Part shown: piece after piece, positions 52,781 to 62,990 of the stretch
How the letters are laid out: each line of letters starts with the position of its first letter
How positions within the stretch are numbered: position 1 is the first letter of the stretch
NCBI RefSeq assembly: GCF_000192865.1
Contig: NC_015276.1
Span: 4,620,317-4,684,316 of the forward strand
DNA from: Marinomonas mediterranea MMB-1
GTDB lineage: Bacteria; Pseudomonadota; Gammaproteobacteria; Pseudomonadales; Marinomonadaceae
Reading direction: 5' to 3'
DNA length: 64,000 nucleotides
The notes under the pieces: model-generated
Databases searched by the model: none
What the model was told of the DNA's origin: nothing
The model's input: the letters and a program-made list of their open reading frames with translations, nothing else
Made by a program: the position numbers and the translations under genes

Positions 52781-53602
52781 TTAGTGATCTTCGTGAGCCA
52801 TACTCAGGTACACGATTGTCAGCATCATGAAGATGAATGCTTGCAATACGATGACCAAGATATGGAAAATCGCCCATGGCACAGATAGTGCCCACTGGAT
52901 GCCCCACGGCAAGATCGCGATCAAGATGAAGATCAATTCACCAGCGTACAAGTTACCGAATAATCGTAGCGCTAGAGAAACAGGTTTAGCGATTAAGCCA
53001 ACACCCTCAAGTAAGAAGTTGAATGGAATCATCCACTTACCGAAAGGTTGCAACGTCAATTCGCCAACAAAACCACTTATGCCTTTTACTTTGATACTGT
53101 AATAAACGATCAAAATAAAGACAGAAAGAGACATACCAAGAGTCGCATTTAGGTCTGTTGTCGGGACGACACGGAAATAAGGTACACCCAACAAAGACGC
53201 GATATGAGGTAAGAAGTCAACCGGCACCAAGTCCATTAGGTTCATCAAGAAAACCCAAACGAAAATGGTCAAAGCCAGAGGTGCAATCACTTTGTTTTTA
53301 CCATGGAAAGTTTCTTTGACACTGGTGTCAACAAACTCAACCATCATTTCAACAAAGTTCTGCAGGCCAGAAGGAGTGTCAGCAGACACTTTCACAGCCG
53401 CTTTACGGAATAACCATAGGAATAGGATACCTAGGCCGATAGAGAACAACATAGTGTCCAGGTGAATCGCCCAGAACCCCATTGCAGCCGCTTCTTCAGC
53501 ACCATGAGCAATGCCCCATGAACCATCAGGATGTTGACCAAAGGTCAAATTCTGAAGGTGATGCTGAATGTAGCTAGACGCTGTGAGATTTTCACTTGCC
53601 AT
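52781..53602 (-). CDS. atpB: ATP synthase a subunit AtpB
   Basis: A 273-residue stator channel subunit with the essential Arg in KPVSLALRLFGNLYAGELI. An in-frame GTG lies at 53614, but the ATG at 53602 (MASENLTASSYIQHHL) fits the family start and has ggatg just upstream, so it is preferred. The next gene, atpE, is 77 bp away. Confidence 0.96.
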   Translation of the reverse strand: MASENLTASSYIQHHLQNLTFGQHPDGSWGIAHGAEEAAAMGFWAIHLDTMLFSIGLGILFLWLFRKAAVKVSADTPSGLQNFVEMMVEFVDTSVKETFHGKNKVIAPLALTIFVWVFLMNLMDLVPVDFLPHIASLLGVPYFRVVPTTDLNATLGMSLSVFILIVYYSIKVKGISGFVGELTLQPFGKWMIPFNFLLEGVGLIAKPVSLALRLFGNLYAGELIFILIAILPWGIQWALSVPWAIFHILVIVLQAFIFMMLTIVYLSMAHEDH

Positions 53603-53672
53603 ATTTACATCCACACTTTTTCAATGATTAAACCTAAAACCCGGTTAGTACTCTTTTTGCTCTAACGAGCCA

Positions 53673-54077
53673 TTATTGTTTGAGTACTAATGGGCTGAGC
53701 CAATGGCTCAAAATAGCTAACCCGAAACCAGCAAAGAGCGCCCCATGCGCCAATGGTTTCGCCAAAAGGAAAACCAGCGACAAAATCACCGCTGTCATAA
53801 CTAACTTACCGGCTTCCCCTCGGTAAAAAGACCGAACCACTTCCTTAGCGGGTCGCGTCCCAGCATGGCCAAATACACGCCATGCCATATAAATATTTGG
53901 CAATATACAGGCTGTTGCTCCAAGTACAAAGGAGTAACTTTCAATTGCGCCTGACCACAATAAAAACACTAATGATACCGCAACAGAAATCGCAATTTGT
54001 ATCCCTATAAATCGAAATACCGCTCGTTTTTTCGCTACTAATAACTGCGTAGCGGTGAGTGGTTTGGATACTGACAT
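53673..54077 (-). CDS. atpI: ATP synthase assembly protein AtpI
   Basis: A 134-residue membrane protein with four hydrophobic segments, at the head of the atp operon, where it assists c-ring assembly. GATACILPNIYMAWRVF is the recognisable block. The gap of about 176 bp before parB must hold the operon promoter. Confidence 0.88.
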   Translation of the reverse strand: MSVSKPLTATQLLVAKKRAVFRFIGIQIAISVAVSLVFLLWSGAIESYSFVLGATACILPNIYMAWRVFGHAGTRPAKEVVRSFYRGEAGKLVMTAVILSLVFLLAKPLAHGALFAGFGLAILSHWLSPLVLKQ

Positions 54078-54206
54078 TTCTCTTTCCTCACGTCCGCACC
54101 AACTAAGTGCAGACCTTGCACAATTAGTGTCATAAATGCAAAATCCGACGCATTATATGAGTTAAATAAGTTCGGTTCAACTTAAAGTCGAATTTCTGAC
54201 CACTTT

Positions 54207-54247
54207 ATTCGCATCTTGTCTATAGAATGAAATCAAGATGCGAAGAA
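54207..54247. terminator. Hairpin after parB
   Basis: 11-bp arms ttcgcatcttg/caagatgcgaa around a 17-nt loop, directly after the parB stop on its coding strand. No T run; a weak terminator or an RNA-processing hairpin. Confidence 0.45.
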
Positions 54248-54253
54248 ATTGCG

Positions 54254-55141
54254 CTATTTTGCCTCAAACAACTCGCTAATAAGCAATTCTAAGTGCTCAG
54301 GGTTGCGATATTCTATCACCACCTTCCCTTTGCCTTTCGGCGATTGCTGAATTTTTACTTGCGCATTTATTTTTTGGCTTATTTTTTCAGCCTGCTCAGA
54401 ATAGTCAAGAAGTTCAACTTTTTCATTCTCATTTTCATTCCCAGACTGTAAATTTCTCACTAATTTTTCTGTTTCTCGAACAGACAGAGACTTTGTAACC
54501 ACCTGAGAAGCTGCCTGAATCTGCTCACTGTGCTCCAAAGGCAACAAAGCGCGGGCATGACCCATTTCAATATCACCATGTTCAAGTAAGCGACGCACTT
54601 CTGCGCTTAAACCTAACAACCTTAACAAATTGGTTACAGCGGAACGGGACTTACCAACCGTATCAGCCACTTCTTGTTGCGTTAAATGGAACTCTTCAAT
54701 TAAACGTTGAAGCGCGAGCGCTTCTTCAATTGGGTTCAGGTCTTCACGCTGTATATTTTCGATCAGAGCAAGCACAACCGCATCGGAGTCTTCCACATGC
54801 CTAACAATAACCGGTACTTGCTCTAGTTCAGCAATACGAGCAGCTCGCCAGCGGCGCTCGCCTGCAATAATTTCGTATTTTTGATCTTCTATTGGTCGAA
54901 CGACGATCGGTTGCATGATGCCTTGCTGACGAATTGAATTTGCCAACTCATCTAATTGTGCAGGATTCATATCGCGACGAGGCTGAAACTTTCCTTTTGC
55001 GAGCCAATCCAATGGCAAGTACGTTAACCCTTTTATTTGTTCCGTTTGTTCAAGGTTAGCATCGCCGTCCTCAACAGTTGGCGTTTTAGGTGCAAGCAAT
55101 GCGTCTAGACCTCGGCCTAAACCACGTTTTTTAACAGTCAT
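54254..55141 (-). CDS. parB: Chromosome partitioning protein ParB
   Basis: A 295-residue ParB/Noc CTPase that loads on parS sites and organises the origin region. N-terminal KRGLGRGLDALLAP is the ParA-contact peptide; GERRWRAARIAELE lies in the CTP-binding domain; TQQEVADTVGKSRSAVTNLLRLL is the helix-turn-helix. It is 122 bp downstream of parA. parS was not clearly found in this window. Confidence 0.97.
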   Translation of the reverse strand: MTVKKRGLGRGLDALLAPKTPTVEDGDANLEQTEQIKGLTYLPLDWLAKGKFQPRRDMNPAQLDELANSIRQQGIMQPIVVRPIEDQKYEIIAGERRWRAARIAELEQVPVIVRHVEDSDAVVLALIENIQREDLNPIEEALALQRLIEEFHLTQQEVADTVGKSRSAVTNLLRLLGLSAEVRRLLEHGDIEMGHARALLPLEHSEQIQAASQVVTKSLSVRETEKLVRNLQSGNENENEKVELLDYSEQAEKISQKINAQVKIQQSPKGKGKVVIEYRNPEHLELLISELFEAK

Positions 55142-55263
55142 CTTTAAAACCTTTATTCAAACAACGCCGATGAAATGAAGTACTTATACTTGGCAACGCC
55201 AATCGCCTAATACCAGTCGTCTAACTCTACCACTCTGGATGTGAGTACTTTTATTGAATGCGA

Positions 55264-56034
55264 CTAGGCAACCGCTCTTTTACGAACAAATTCCCCTGCC
55301 AATGCAAGATATGCAATCGCACCACGAGACTGCTTTTCATAATGAAGTACAGGCAGTCCGTAACTTGGCGCCTCAGCCAAACGAATATTTCGAGGAATGA
55401 CGGTATCAAATACTTTTTCACCGAAATGCTCAAGTAACTGGGAAGAAACATCGTGCGTTAAGCTAGGACGAGGATCGTACATTGTACGAATAATTCCTTC
55501 GATACTCAAAGCAGGGTTTAATGCGCCTGATATCGTTTCAATGGTCTGTAGCAACGCTGATAAGCCTTCTAAAGCGTAATATTCGCACTGAACAGGAATG
55601 AGCACACTTTGCGCCGCCGCTAATGCATTGACGGTGAGCATGTTTAGGGAGGGTGGGCAATCTAATAAAACAAAATCAAAGTCATTTTCAACTTCGTATA
55701 AACTCGCACGTAGACGAGTCTCTTTGCTTGGCAAGTCTAACAGTACGACTTCAGCGCCCGTTAGATCGCCATTTGCAGGTAAAACATGATATCCAGCGGA
55801 CTCACACAGCTTCATCACATCTTTAACGCCATGTGTGCCAATAAGGACATCAAAGACACTGGTGTCGAGTTCTTCCTTAGCCAATCCACTGCCTGTCGTG
55901 GCATTCCCTTGAGGGTCCAAGTCAATTAGAAGAACACGTCTTTTCATAGCAGCAAGAGACGCTGCGAGGTTCACGCAAGTCGTCGTTTTACCAACACCGC
56001 CTTTTTGATTAGTTACTGCTATGATTTTTGCCAT
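55264..56034 (-). CDS. parA: Chromosome partitioning ATPase ParA
   Basis: A 256-residue ParA/Soj ATPase: deviant Walker A NQKGGVGKTTT, DLDPQGNATTG and LLDCPPSLNMLTVNA. It is four bases downstream of rsmG and in one operon with it and parB. ATP-driven movement of ParB-parS complexes. Confidence 0.97.
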   Translation of the reverse strand: MAKIIAVTNQKGGVGKTTTCVNLAASLAAMKRRVLLIDLDPQGNATTGSGLAKEELDTSVFDVLIGTHGVKDVMKLCESAGYHVLPANGDLTGAEVVLLDLPSKETRLRASLYEVENDFDFVLLDCPPSLNMLTVNALAAAQSVLIPVQCEYYALEGLSALLQTIETISGALNPALSIEGIIRTMYDPRPSLTHDVSSQLLEHFGEKVFDTVIPRNIRLAEAPSYGLPVLHYEKQSRGAIAYLALAGEFVRKRAVA

Positions 56035-56038
56035 TCAT

Positions 56039-56665
56039 CTATCCTTTACGAGTCATTACGACCATATGTCGTTCAGCATCAATGGTTGGAACAGTTAAAG
56101 GAAAAACATCTTCGACTACAACGCCACTTGGTAATTGATTCATTTCACCTTCAGGATAAACGCCTTTCATGGCCAAAAAATTACCGTTTTCATTAGGTAG
56201 TGGCAAACACCAGTTGATCATGTCTTCTAACGAGGCAAATGCTCGAGAGATTACGTGATCGTATTGGCCCTGATTTGCGTGCTTCTCTACTCGTTCGTTC
56301 GCAACCGTTACATTTTCTAAGCCTAAATCCATTTTAACTTGTGTCAGAAAACGCGTTTTCTTGCCATTACTGTCTAGCAAGGTAAACGATTTTTCCGGTA
56401 AACAAATTGCAAGCACCATACCAGGTAATCCAGGTCCGGTTCCCACATCGATTATTTTATCACCTTTAATGAAAGGTACTGTAGACAGGCTATCAATCAA
56501 ATGCAGAGAGACCATCTGATCGGCCTCTCGAATAGCCGTTAGGTTATACGCTTTATTCCACTTTTGCAGTAACTCAAGATAGCGCCCGAGCTGCTCCAAT
56601 GTGTTTTCAGATAAAGAAAGCCCTAAATCCAGAGCTCCTTTTTGAATCATTTCGATATGAGTCAC
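56039..56665 (-). CDS. rsmG: 16S rRNA m7G527 methyltransferase RsmG (GidB)
   Basis: A 208-residue SAM-dependent enzyme: KWNKAYNLTAIR, the SAM motif IIDVGTGPGLPGMVLAI and VISRAFASLEDM are typical. It methylates G527 of 16S rRNA. The classic mnmG-rsmG-parA-parB-atp order is intact. Confidence 0.96.
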   Translation of the reverse strand: MTHIEMIQKGALDLGLSLSENTLEQLGRYLELLQKWNKAYNLTAIREADQMVSLHLIDSLSTVPFIKGDKIIDVGTGPGLPGMVLAICLPEKSFTLLDSNGKKTRFLTQVKMDLGLENVTVANERVEKHANQGQYDHVISRAFASLEDMINWCLPLPNENGNFLAMKGVYPEGEMNQLPSGVVVEDVFPLTVPTIDAERHMVVMTRKG

Positions 56666-56845
56666 AACCGTTTCCAGAATTCACCAAAAGTATGGCAGGA
56701 GGTTACAGGGAAGATAAGAATAAGTCTCCTAAGCTTCGACCTTATCAGAGAAAAAATCTATCTCAATAAAGAAGTGATGAAATTTTAATGCATTTCAAAC
56801 ACTCGCCAAAGAGTTTTTCTCTTAAAGACGATTAAAAACGAGCTG

Positions 56846-56883
56846 GAAAACCACTTTATACACTAAACGATAAAGTGGTTTTC
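56846..56883 (-). terminator. Terminator after mnmG
   Basis: 13-bp perfect arms gaaaaccacttta/taaagtggttttc with a 12-nt loop, eight bases past the end of mnmG on its coding strand. The flanking A/T run is short, but the hairpin is strong. Confidence 0.75.
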
Positions 56884-56890
56884 AGAGAGC

Positions 56891-58780
56891 CTATGCACTT
56901 TTACGGGCAATCGAACGCTTTTTAAGATGAACAAGTAATAATGAAATGGCCGCTGGGGTAATACCTTGGATACGTGAAGCAGCAGCTAAGGTTTGCGGTT
57001 TAGCGTCAATCAGCTTTTGTTTCACTTCATTCGATAATCCGTCGATACCTGAATAATCGAGGTCCTCAGGCAAAGCGGTATTTTCTTGGCGACGCAATCG
57101 CTCAATATCGTCTGCTTGACGAGAAATATAACCTTCGTATTTCACTGAAATTTGTACTTGTTCCGCTACGCGAATATCAATCTTTTCTTCTGGTGCATTT
57201 TTAAGATTCGCAACATCAGAATATTCAATGCCCGGACGCTTAAGCAGATCTAATAAATTGTATTCTCGTGAAATCGGCGTTTCTAATTTAGGATTAATCG
57301 CTTCTGACTCTGGTGTATTGGGCACAATCCAGCTTGATTTCATACGTTGCGTTTCGCGCTCAATCGATTCACGCTTTTCACAAAATGCCGCCCATCGCTC
57401 GTCAGACACAACGCCTAATTCACGTCCTTTTTCTGTCAGTCGCATATCAGCATTGTCTTCACGAAGCACTAAGCGATATTCCGCACGACTGGTGAACATG
57501 CGATAAGGCTCTTTTGTCCCCATCGTAATTAGGTCATCCACCAGCACACCAAGATACGCTTCATCACGGCGTGGTGTCCACGCGTCTTTATCTTGAGATT
57601 GAAGCGCGGCATTTAGCCCAGCTAACAAGCCTTGTGCACCCGCTTCTTCGTACCCTGTTGTACCGTTAATCTGTCCCGCAAAGAACAATCCAGGCATATG
57701 TTTCGTTTCTAACGAATACTTAAGGTCTTGAGGATTAAAATAATCATACTCAATGGCGTAGCCTGGACGCGTAATATGCGCATTTTCCAATCCCTTCATA
57801 GAACGTACGAGCTCTAACTGAACATCGAACGGAAGAGACGTTGAGATCCCGTTTGGATACAACTCATGCGTTGTTAACCCTTCAGGTTCAATAAAAATCT
57901 GATGTGAGTTTTTATCCGCGAATCGAACTATTTTGTCTTCTATGGATGGACAATAGCGTGGGCCAACGCCTTCGATAACGCCTGTATACATCGGCGACCT
58001 ATCCATGCCAGAACGAATAATGTCGTGTGTTTGCTCATTTGTATGAGTAATAAAACAGTTGATCTGGCGAGGATGCATGGCTGAATTTCCCATATACGAC
58101 ATAACAGGTGTTACATCGTCTCCGGGCTGCGCTTGCATCACACTAAAATCAACGGATCTTGCATCAATTCTTGGAGGTGTTCCGGTTTTTAAACGATCTA
58201 CTCTGAAAGGCAGCGCACGAAGTTTTTCCGCAAGGCCAATTGACGGTGGATCACCCGCTCGTCCACCCGAGTGATTTTGTAGTCCAACATGTATTATGCC
58301 GCCTAAGAAGGTCCCCGCCGTTAACACAACCGTTTTACTTAGAAAACGAATACCTGTTTGAGTGACCATACCACGAGCAGCGCCCTCTTCAACAATTAAG
58401 TCTTCGCACGATTGTTGGAATAACCAGAGGTTTTCCTGATTTTCAAGTTGTTGACGAATGGCAGCTTTGTAAAGAATTCTATCTGCTTGAGCACGTGTTG
58501 CTCTTACTGCTGGTCCTTTACGAGAATTGAGAGTTCGAAACTGTATTCCGCCCTGATCCGTTGCCAATGCCATAGCGCCGTCTAATGCGTCAATTTCCTT
58601 AACAAGATGGGATTTTCCTATTCCACCAATGGCAGGGTTACAAGACATTTGGCCTAACGTTTCAATGTTATGGCTTAACAGAAGTGTTTTTGCTCCCGTA
58701 CGGGCTGCAGCAAGCGCTGCCTCAGTTCCTGCATGTCCACCACCCACTACGATAACGTCAAAACGACTTGGGAAATCCAC
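56891..58780 (-). CDS. mnmG: tRNA U34 carboxymethylaminomethyl enzyme MnmG (GidA)
   Basis: A 629-residue FAD protein that, with MnmE, adds the cmnm5 group to U34 of several tRNAs. FAD-binding VIVVGGGHAGTEAALAAAR, SCNPAIGGIGKSHLVKEIDAL and GQINGTTGYEEAGAQGL are family motifs. Length fits. An 835-bp AT-rich gap separates its start from mnmE. Confidence 0.97.
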   Translation of the reverse strand: MDFPSRFDVIVVGGGHAGTEAALAAARTGAKTLLLSHNIETLGQMSCNPAIGGIGKSHLVKEIDALDGAMALATDQGGIQFRTLNSRKGPAVRATRAQADRILYKAAIRQQLENQENLWLFQQSCEDLIVEEGAARGMVTQTGIRFLSKTVVLTAGTFLGGIIHVGLQNHSGGRAGDPPSIGLAEKLRALPFRVDRLKTGTPPRIDARSVDFSVMQAQPGDDVTPVMSYMGNSAMHPRQINCFITHTNEQTHDIIRSGMDRSPMYTGVIEGVGPRYCPSIEDKIVRFADKNSHQIFIEPEGLTTHELYPNGISTSLPFDVQLELVRSMKGLENAHITRPGYAIEYDYFNPQDLKYSLETKHMPGLFFAGQINGTTGYEEAGAQGLLAGLNAALQSQDKDAWTPRRDEAYLGVLVDDLITMGTKEPYRMFTSRAEYRLVLREDNADMRLTEKGRELGVVSDERWAAFCEKRESIERETQRMKSSWIVPNTPESEAINPKLETPISREYNLLDLLKRPGIEYSDVANLKNAPEEKIDIRVAEQVQISVKYEGYISRQADDIERLRRQENTALPEDLDYSGIDGLSNEVKQKLIDAKPQTLAAASRIQGITPAAISLLLVHLKKRSIARKSA

Positions 58781-59615
58781 TCAATACCTCGGTTACAAAA
58801 AAATGACTAAAAAACGAACAGCTCAGATAAGGGCGCCTAGTATATCGGACATTTTTCAAAAAGGAAGAGTTGAGATCGGACATATCCCGGTCATCATAAA
58901 TAATAAAATAAGTATATATATCTTAAATCTTATGTTTATAGTTACTTTATAGCATACAGAAATCTGTTTATAACTCAAAAAAATCTATATAAAACAGTTT
59001 TTTATACGTTTTAATTCCTGTGAAATAACGCTTTAGATGCTTGGGATGTGGGTAAGGTTATCTTGTGTATAACATTGTGAGTTATACATGGCTATTTTTT
59101 GCCTGTGGACTTGTTCAAAACTGTGCAAAACTTCCTATAAAGCTATCACCAATGTAATCCACAGGCATTTTTGATTGGTTTTTTGTTTATAACTATATGA
59201 AAAATATAGATAAATTGTAATTTTTTGGGGATATGTACAGTCTTTTATTGTTTTTTAATCCACAGTGTAAGTAATTTGTTTTTTTTCAATTTACGGTATT
59301 TTTAATCAAAAAAAATGTGAATAAAACTTCTTGACTCTTTGGCAATGCGAATCTTTGTGGGTAAATGATAGAAAAATATTAGGTCGATGAGTGTGGATAA
59401 GGCGACTTTCTTCCTATTTCTAGGTCTGGCTTGAGAAACAGCCTATCTTCGTTAAGAGTGATTGAAAGGTATTAACATTCCTGCTCACTCTTGCCTCAAT
59501 AGGTTGTTTCTCTAGACTTATTCGTACCTTCCCTATAGTAAGAAAGAGAAAATAAGGTCGAAAAAAAAGAGCCTAAACAGGCTCTTTTCTCATTGGCGTA
59601 TTCTATTTTCAGCTC
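58781..59615. other. AT-rich mnmG-mnmE gap with DnaA boxes, candidate oriC
   Basis: No gene is seen in 835 bp of very AT-rich sequence. DnaA boxes, read on the minus strand: TTATACACA (59064-59072), TTATTCACA (59316-59324) and TTATCCACA (59392-59400). One-mismatch sites include TTACCCACA (59047-59055 and 59356-59364) and TAATCCACA near 59155 and 59257. In E. coli oriC lies beside mnmG. Only one GATC was noticed, near 58873. The origin role is inferred. Confidence 0.55.
59561..59589 (-). terminator. Terminator after mnmE
   Basis: 8-bp arms aagagcct/aggctctt with a four-base loop, A8 on the left and TTTT on the right. Placed just after the mnmE stop, read leftwards. Confidence 0.85.
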
Positions 59616-60995
59616 TTATTTTCCGATACAGAACGAGCCAAAGATTCGTCCTAATAGATCGTCACTGGTAAACTCGCCAGTGATTTCACTGAGTGCTTGT
59701 TGTGCTTCTTTTAGATCTTCTGCTAACAGTTCTCCTGCGCCAAAGCCATGTAATTGCTCATGCCCAGAACGTAAGAAATCATTCGTTTTGTTCAGTGCTT
59801 CAATGTGCCTACGGCGCGCAATAAAGCCACCTTCGGTGGTGCTTTCAAACCCCATTACCGCTTTTAAGTGTTGTGATAGCGCGTCGATGCCCTGACCTGT
59901 TTTAGCGGAAAGAGACAAAATAGGCAGATCATTAATGCTTTCGAGCCCTGTTGTCTCCTTGGTAAGATCCACTTTATTTCTAACCAAGGTCAGTTTATCT
60001 CGCGATGGTAGTTGCGCCACAAATTCGGGCCATATCTCTTCTGGGTCCTTTGACCCCACGGTTTGGCTATCAACCATTAATAAAATTCGATCGGCCTTGT
60101 GGATTTCATCCCATGCTCTTTGGATGCCTATTTGTTCTACTTCATCAGGGCTGTCGCGTAAGCCTGCCGTATCAATGATATGAAGAGGCATGCCATCTAA
60201 ATGGATATGCTCTCTAAGCACGTCTCGAGTGGTGCCTGCGATGTTCGTGACAATGGCGGAGTCTTTGCCTGACAAAGTGTTTAGCAGACTTGATTTGCCT
60301 GCATTTGGTCTTCCTGCAATAACGACATTCATACCTTCTCGTAATAATGCGCCCTGATTGGCCTCTTTTAGAACCGCATTTAGTTTGATTTGAATGCCTT
60401 CTAGCTCAGCGGCAACTTTCCCATCACCAATAAAATCAATTTCTTCTTCGGGAAAATCAATGGCGGCTTCAACATAGATGCGCAAATGAATTAACGCTTC
60501 AACCAATTCGGTGACGCGTTTCGAAAATGCCCCTTGAAGAGAACGTAATGCGCATTTAGCCGCTTGCTCTGAGGAGGAATCGATGAGATCGGCAATGGCT
60601 TCTGCCTGTGTTAAATCCATTTTATCATTTAGAAAGGCTCTTTCTGAGAATTCACCAGGCCTCGCTAACCTTGCTCCTAAGGCGGTACAACGGGTCATCA
60701 GCATATCCAAAATAACAGGGCCGCCATGACCTTGAAGCTCAAATACGTCTTCACCCGTAAAGGAGTTTGGGCCTGGGAAATACAATGCGATACCCATATC
60801 GAGTTGCTCGTCATTGTCGTCTTTAAATGGCACGTAGTGCGCATAACGAGGTTTGGGATCAAATCCGATAATCGCTTTGGCGATATCTAAACTCTTAGGG
60901 CCTGACAAGCGGATAATACCGACGCCACCACGTCCTGGAGCAGTGGCTTGCGCGGCAATAGTATCCTGGTCAATCAGTTGCTGAAAATCAGTCAT
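59616..60995 (-). CDS. mnmE: tRNA modification GTPase MnmE (TrmE)
   Basis: A 459-residue GTPase partner of MnmG. The N-terminal folate-binding domain holds APGRGGVGIIRLSG. The G domain has GRPNAGKSSLLN, the G2 site IAGTTRD, DTAGLRD and NKVDL. The C-terminal CIGK matches the catalytic Cys motif. The start precedes TDFQQLIDQDTIAAQATAPG, as in the family. A terminator lies between yidC and this gene, so it has its own promoter. Confidence 0.97.
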   Translation of the reverse strand: MTDFQQLIDQDTIAAQATAPGRGGVGIIRLSGPKSLDIAKAIIGFDPKPRYAHYVPFKDDNDEQLDMGIALYFPGPNSFTGEDVFELQGHGGPVILDMLMTRCTALGARLARPGEFSERAFLNDKMDLTQAEAIADLIDSSSEQAAKCALRSLQGAFSKRVTELVEALIHLRIYVEAAIDFPEEEIDFIGDGKVAAELEGIQIKLNAVLKEANQGALLREGMNVVIAGRPNAGKSSLLNTLSGKDSAIVTNIAGTTRDVLREHIHLDGMPLHIIDTAGLRDSPDEVEQIGIQRAWDEIHKADRILLMVDSQTVGSKDPEEIWPEFVAQLPSRDKLTLVRNKVDLTKETTGLESINDLPILSLSAKTGQGIDALSQHLKAVMGFESTTEGGFIARRRHIEALNKTNDFLRSGHEQLHGFGAGELLAEDLKEAQQALSEITGEFTSDDLLGRIFGSFCIGK

Positions 60996-61140
60996 GTAAT
61001 GCTCTTTAATTTAGGAATAACGTGGAGGAGATAAATCATAGGCGGTCGCTATTAATAGATAATAATAGTCAAGACTCCTGTTTGAAGTTAGCACCACGCT
61101 AAATAGTATAAAGTGTCTCTATTGATAAATATTAGATACT

Positions 61141-61168
61141 AAAAAGGCTTCCAGTTGGAAGCCTTTTC
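61141..61168 (-). terminator. Terminator after yidC
   Basis: 12-bp perfect arms aaaaggcttcca/tggaagcctttt with a two-base centre (gt), flanked by A and T. It lies in the yidC-mnmE gap, on the yidC side. Confidence 0.85.
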
Positions 61169-61205
61169 AATCAAATTCTCACGTGTAGCCGATATGCTAT
61201 TTGGG

Positions 61206-62876
61206 CTACTTGCCGGCCTCAATACGTTTTGTAATAACGTATTGCTGGATGATCGACAAGGTGTTGTTGACGACCCAGTATAGAACCAATCCACTTGGGA
61301 ACCACAAGAAGAAGAAGGTAAATGCAATTGGCATAATCTTCATAATACGCGCTTGCATTGGATCTGGCGGCGTTGGGTTCAACATTTGCTGACCTAGCAT
61401 ACTAAGACCCATTAAAATAGGTAATACATAGTAAGGGTCCATATAAGACAGGTCATTGATCCAAAGCATGAATGGTGCATGACGTAACTCAACCGATTCC
61501 ATCAATACCCAATAGAGCGACAGGAATACAGGCATTTGCACCAGTATTGGAAGACAGCCACCTAGAGGATTGATTTTCTCTTTCTTATAGAGCGTCATCA
61601 TTGCCTGTGACATCTTCTGTCGATCGTCACCATACTGTTCACGAAGGCGTGTTAGCTCTGGGCCAAACTTACGCATTTTCGCCATTGAGCGATAACTTGC
61701 TGCAGACAGTTTGAAGAATACGGCTTTCACACAGACAACGATCAAAATAATCGCTACACCCCAGTTGATAACCACAGACTGAATGGCAGTTAGTAACCAG
61801 AATAATGGTTCTGCAAGCCACCATAACATGCCGTAGTCGACTGTTTTATCAAGGTTAGCAGCAGTAGCAGCTAATTGGTCTTGCAGTTTTGGTCCAACGT
61901 AGAAGGTGGCGCTCAATGTGCCTTTTTGTCCAGCGGGTACTTCTACTTCAGGGCCTGTAAAGCCGATAAAGTTGATGCCATTGTTAGAGCGAGTCTGAAG
62001 CGTAACTGTCTCACCTTGTTTCGGTATCCAGGCAGAAACAAAGTAATGCTGAAGCAGTGCTATCCAACCTGAATTAGTGGTGATCTTAGCTGGTTTTTCT
62101 TCCATATCTGAGAAAGAGACTTTTTCGTATCTCACTTCATCTGTGGAAATCGCTCCCCCTAAGTAGGGCTGCAAACCTAAGCTTGTCGCTGTACTAGGGT
62201 CTTCTGTACTGTCGCGTTTGATCTGTGCGAACTGCTTACCGCGCCAGTCATCTGCTGAAGTATTATTGACTGTAATGCTTTGCTCAACACTGTATACACC
62301 ACGAGTAAAACGGTACGTTTTAGTGTATTCGACGCCTTTTTCGTCTGTGAAGTATAAGTTCACATCCAATGTATTCTCGCCATCTGCTAGCACGTATTGT
62401 GTTTTATCAGCGTGGTAGGTTGGGCGGCCTTTTGAGTTATCAATACCGTCTTGACCAATTAAGCCACTCTGCGAAACATAGGTACGCGTTGTGTTGTTTT
62501 CCAAAATCACAAATGGGTCACTTGCATCCAGCGTCTTCTTATATTGCAATAAAGAAGCACCGACTAAATCCCCACCTACTGGATCGATAGAAATATCCAA
62601 TGTGTCGGTTTTTACATCGATGAGTTGACCTGATGCAAGCGCTTTTGCATTCGCCGGCACATCGGTGTCGCTGGCAGGTAATGTTGTATTGCTAACGGAG
62701 TTAGGTAGATCGCTTTCTGCGTTCGTTGCAGTGTTTACCGTAGTTTGGTTTTGTGCAACGGGCTGAGAAGTTTGGGATTGAGGTCCGTAATCTTGGTTCC
62801 ACTGTAAGAACAGAAGATAGCCGCTTACGAATAGCGCACCCCATAAAAAGTAACGTCTGAAATCCATGGTACTCAA
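61206..62876 (-). CDS. yidC: Membrane protein insertase YidC
   Basis: A 556-residue insertase that helps place membrane proteins such as AtpE. The N-terminal membrane anchor (YFLWGALFVSGYLLFLQW) is followed by a long periplasmic domain. The C-terminal insertase core has CLPILVQMPVFLSLYWVL. Length fits gammaproteobacterial YidC. The usual yidD gene between rnpA and yidC is absent. Confidence 0.97.
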   Translation of the reverse strand: MSTMDFRRYFLWGALFVSGYLLFLQWNQDYGPQSQTSQPVAQNQTTVNTATNAESDLPNSVSNTTLPASDTDVPANAKALASGQLIDVKTDTLDISIDPVGGDLVGASLLQYKKTLDASDPFVILENNTTRTYVSQSGLIGQDGIDNSKGRPTYHADKTQYVLADGENTLDVNLYFTDEKGVEYTKTYRFTRGVYSVEQSITVNNTSADDWRGKQFAQIKRDSTEDPSTATSLGLQPYLGGAISTDEVRYEKVSFSDMEEKPAKITTNSGWIALLQHYFVSAWIPKQGETVTLQTRSNNGINFIGFTGPEVEVPAGQKGTLSATFYVGPKLQDQLAATAANLDKTVDYGMLWWLAEPLFWLLTAIQSVVINWGVAIILIVVCVKAVFFKLSAASYRSMAKMRKFGPELTRLREQYGDDRQKMSQAMMTLYKKEKINPLGGCLPILVQMPVFLSLYWVLMESVELRHAPFMLWINDLSYMDPYYVLPILMGLSMLGQQMLNPTPPDPMQARIMKIMPIAFTFFFLWFPSGLVLYWVVNNTLSIIQQYVITKRIEAGK

Positions 62877-62990
62877 CTAAATTTGATTGGTTGGACAACA
62901 GACTCCGGTATTTTTTGCAATTTAATTTGCGTACCAGAGCCTTTTTCAAAATCAAGCGCTATTAAACCAGCCTTTGACTGCTTTTTCAGC

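Noticed and set aside
62701..62955. 84-residue minus-strand frame overlapping yidC as yidD
   Set aside because: It lacks the CRFxPSCS motif of YidD and is a shadow of yidC in another frame.
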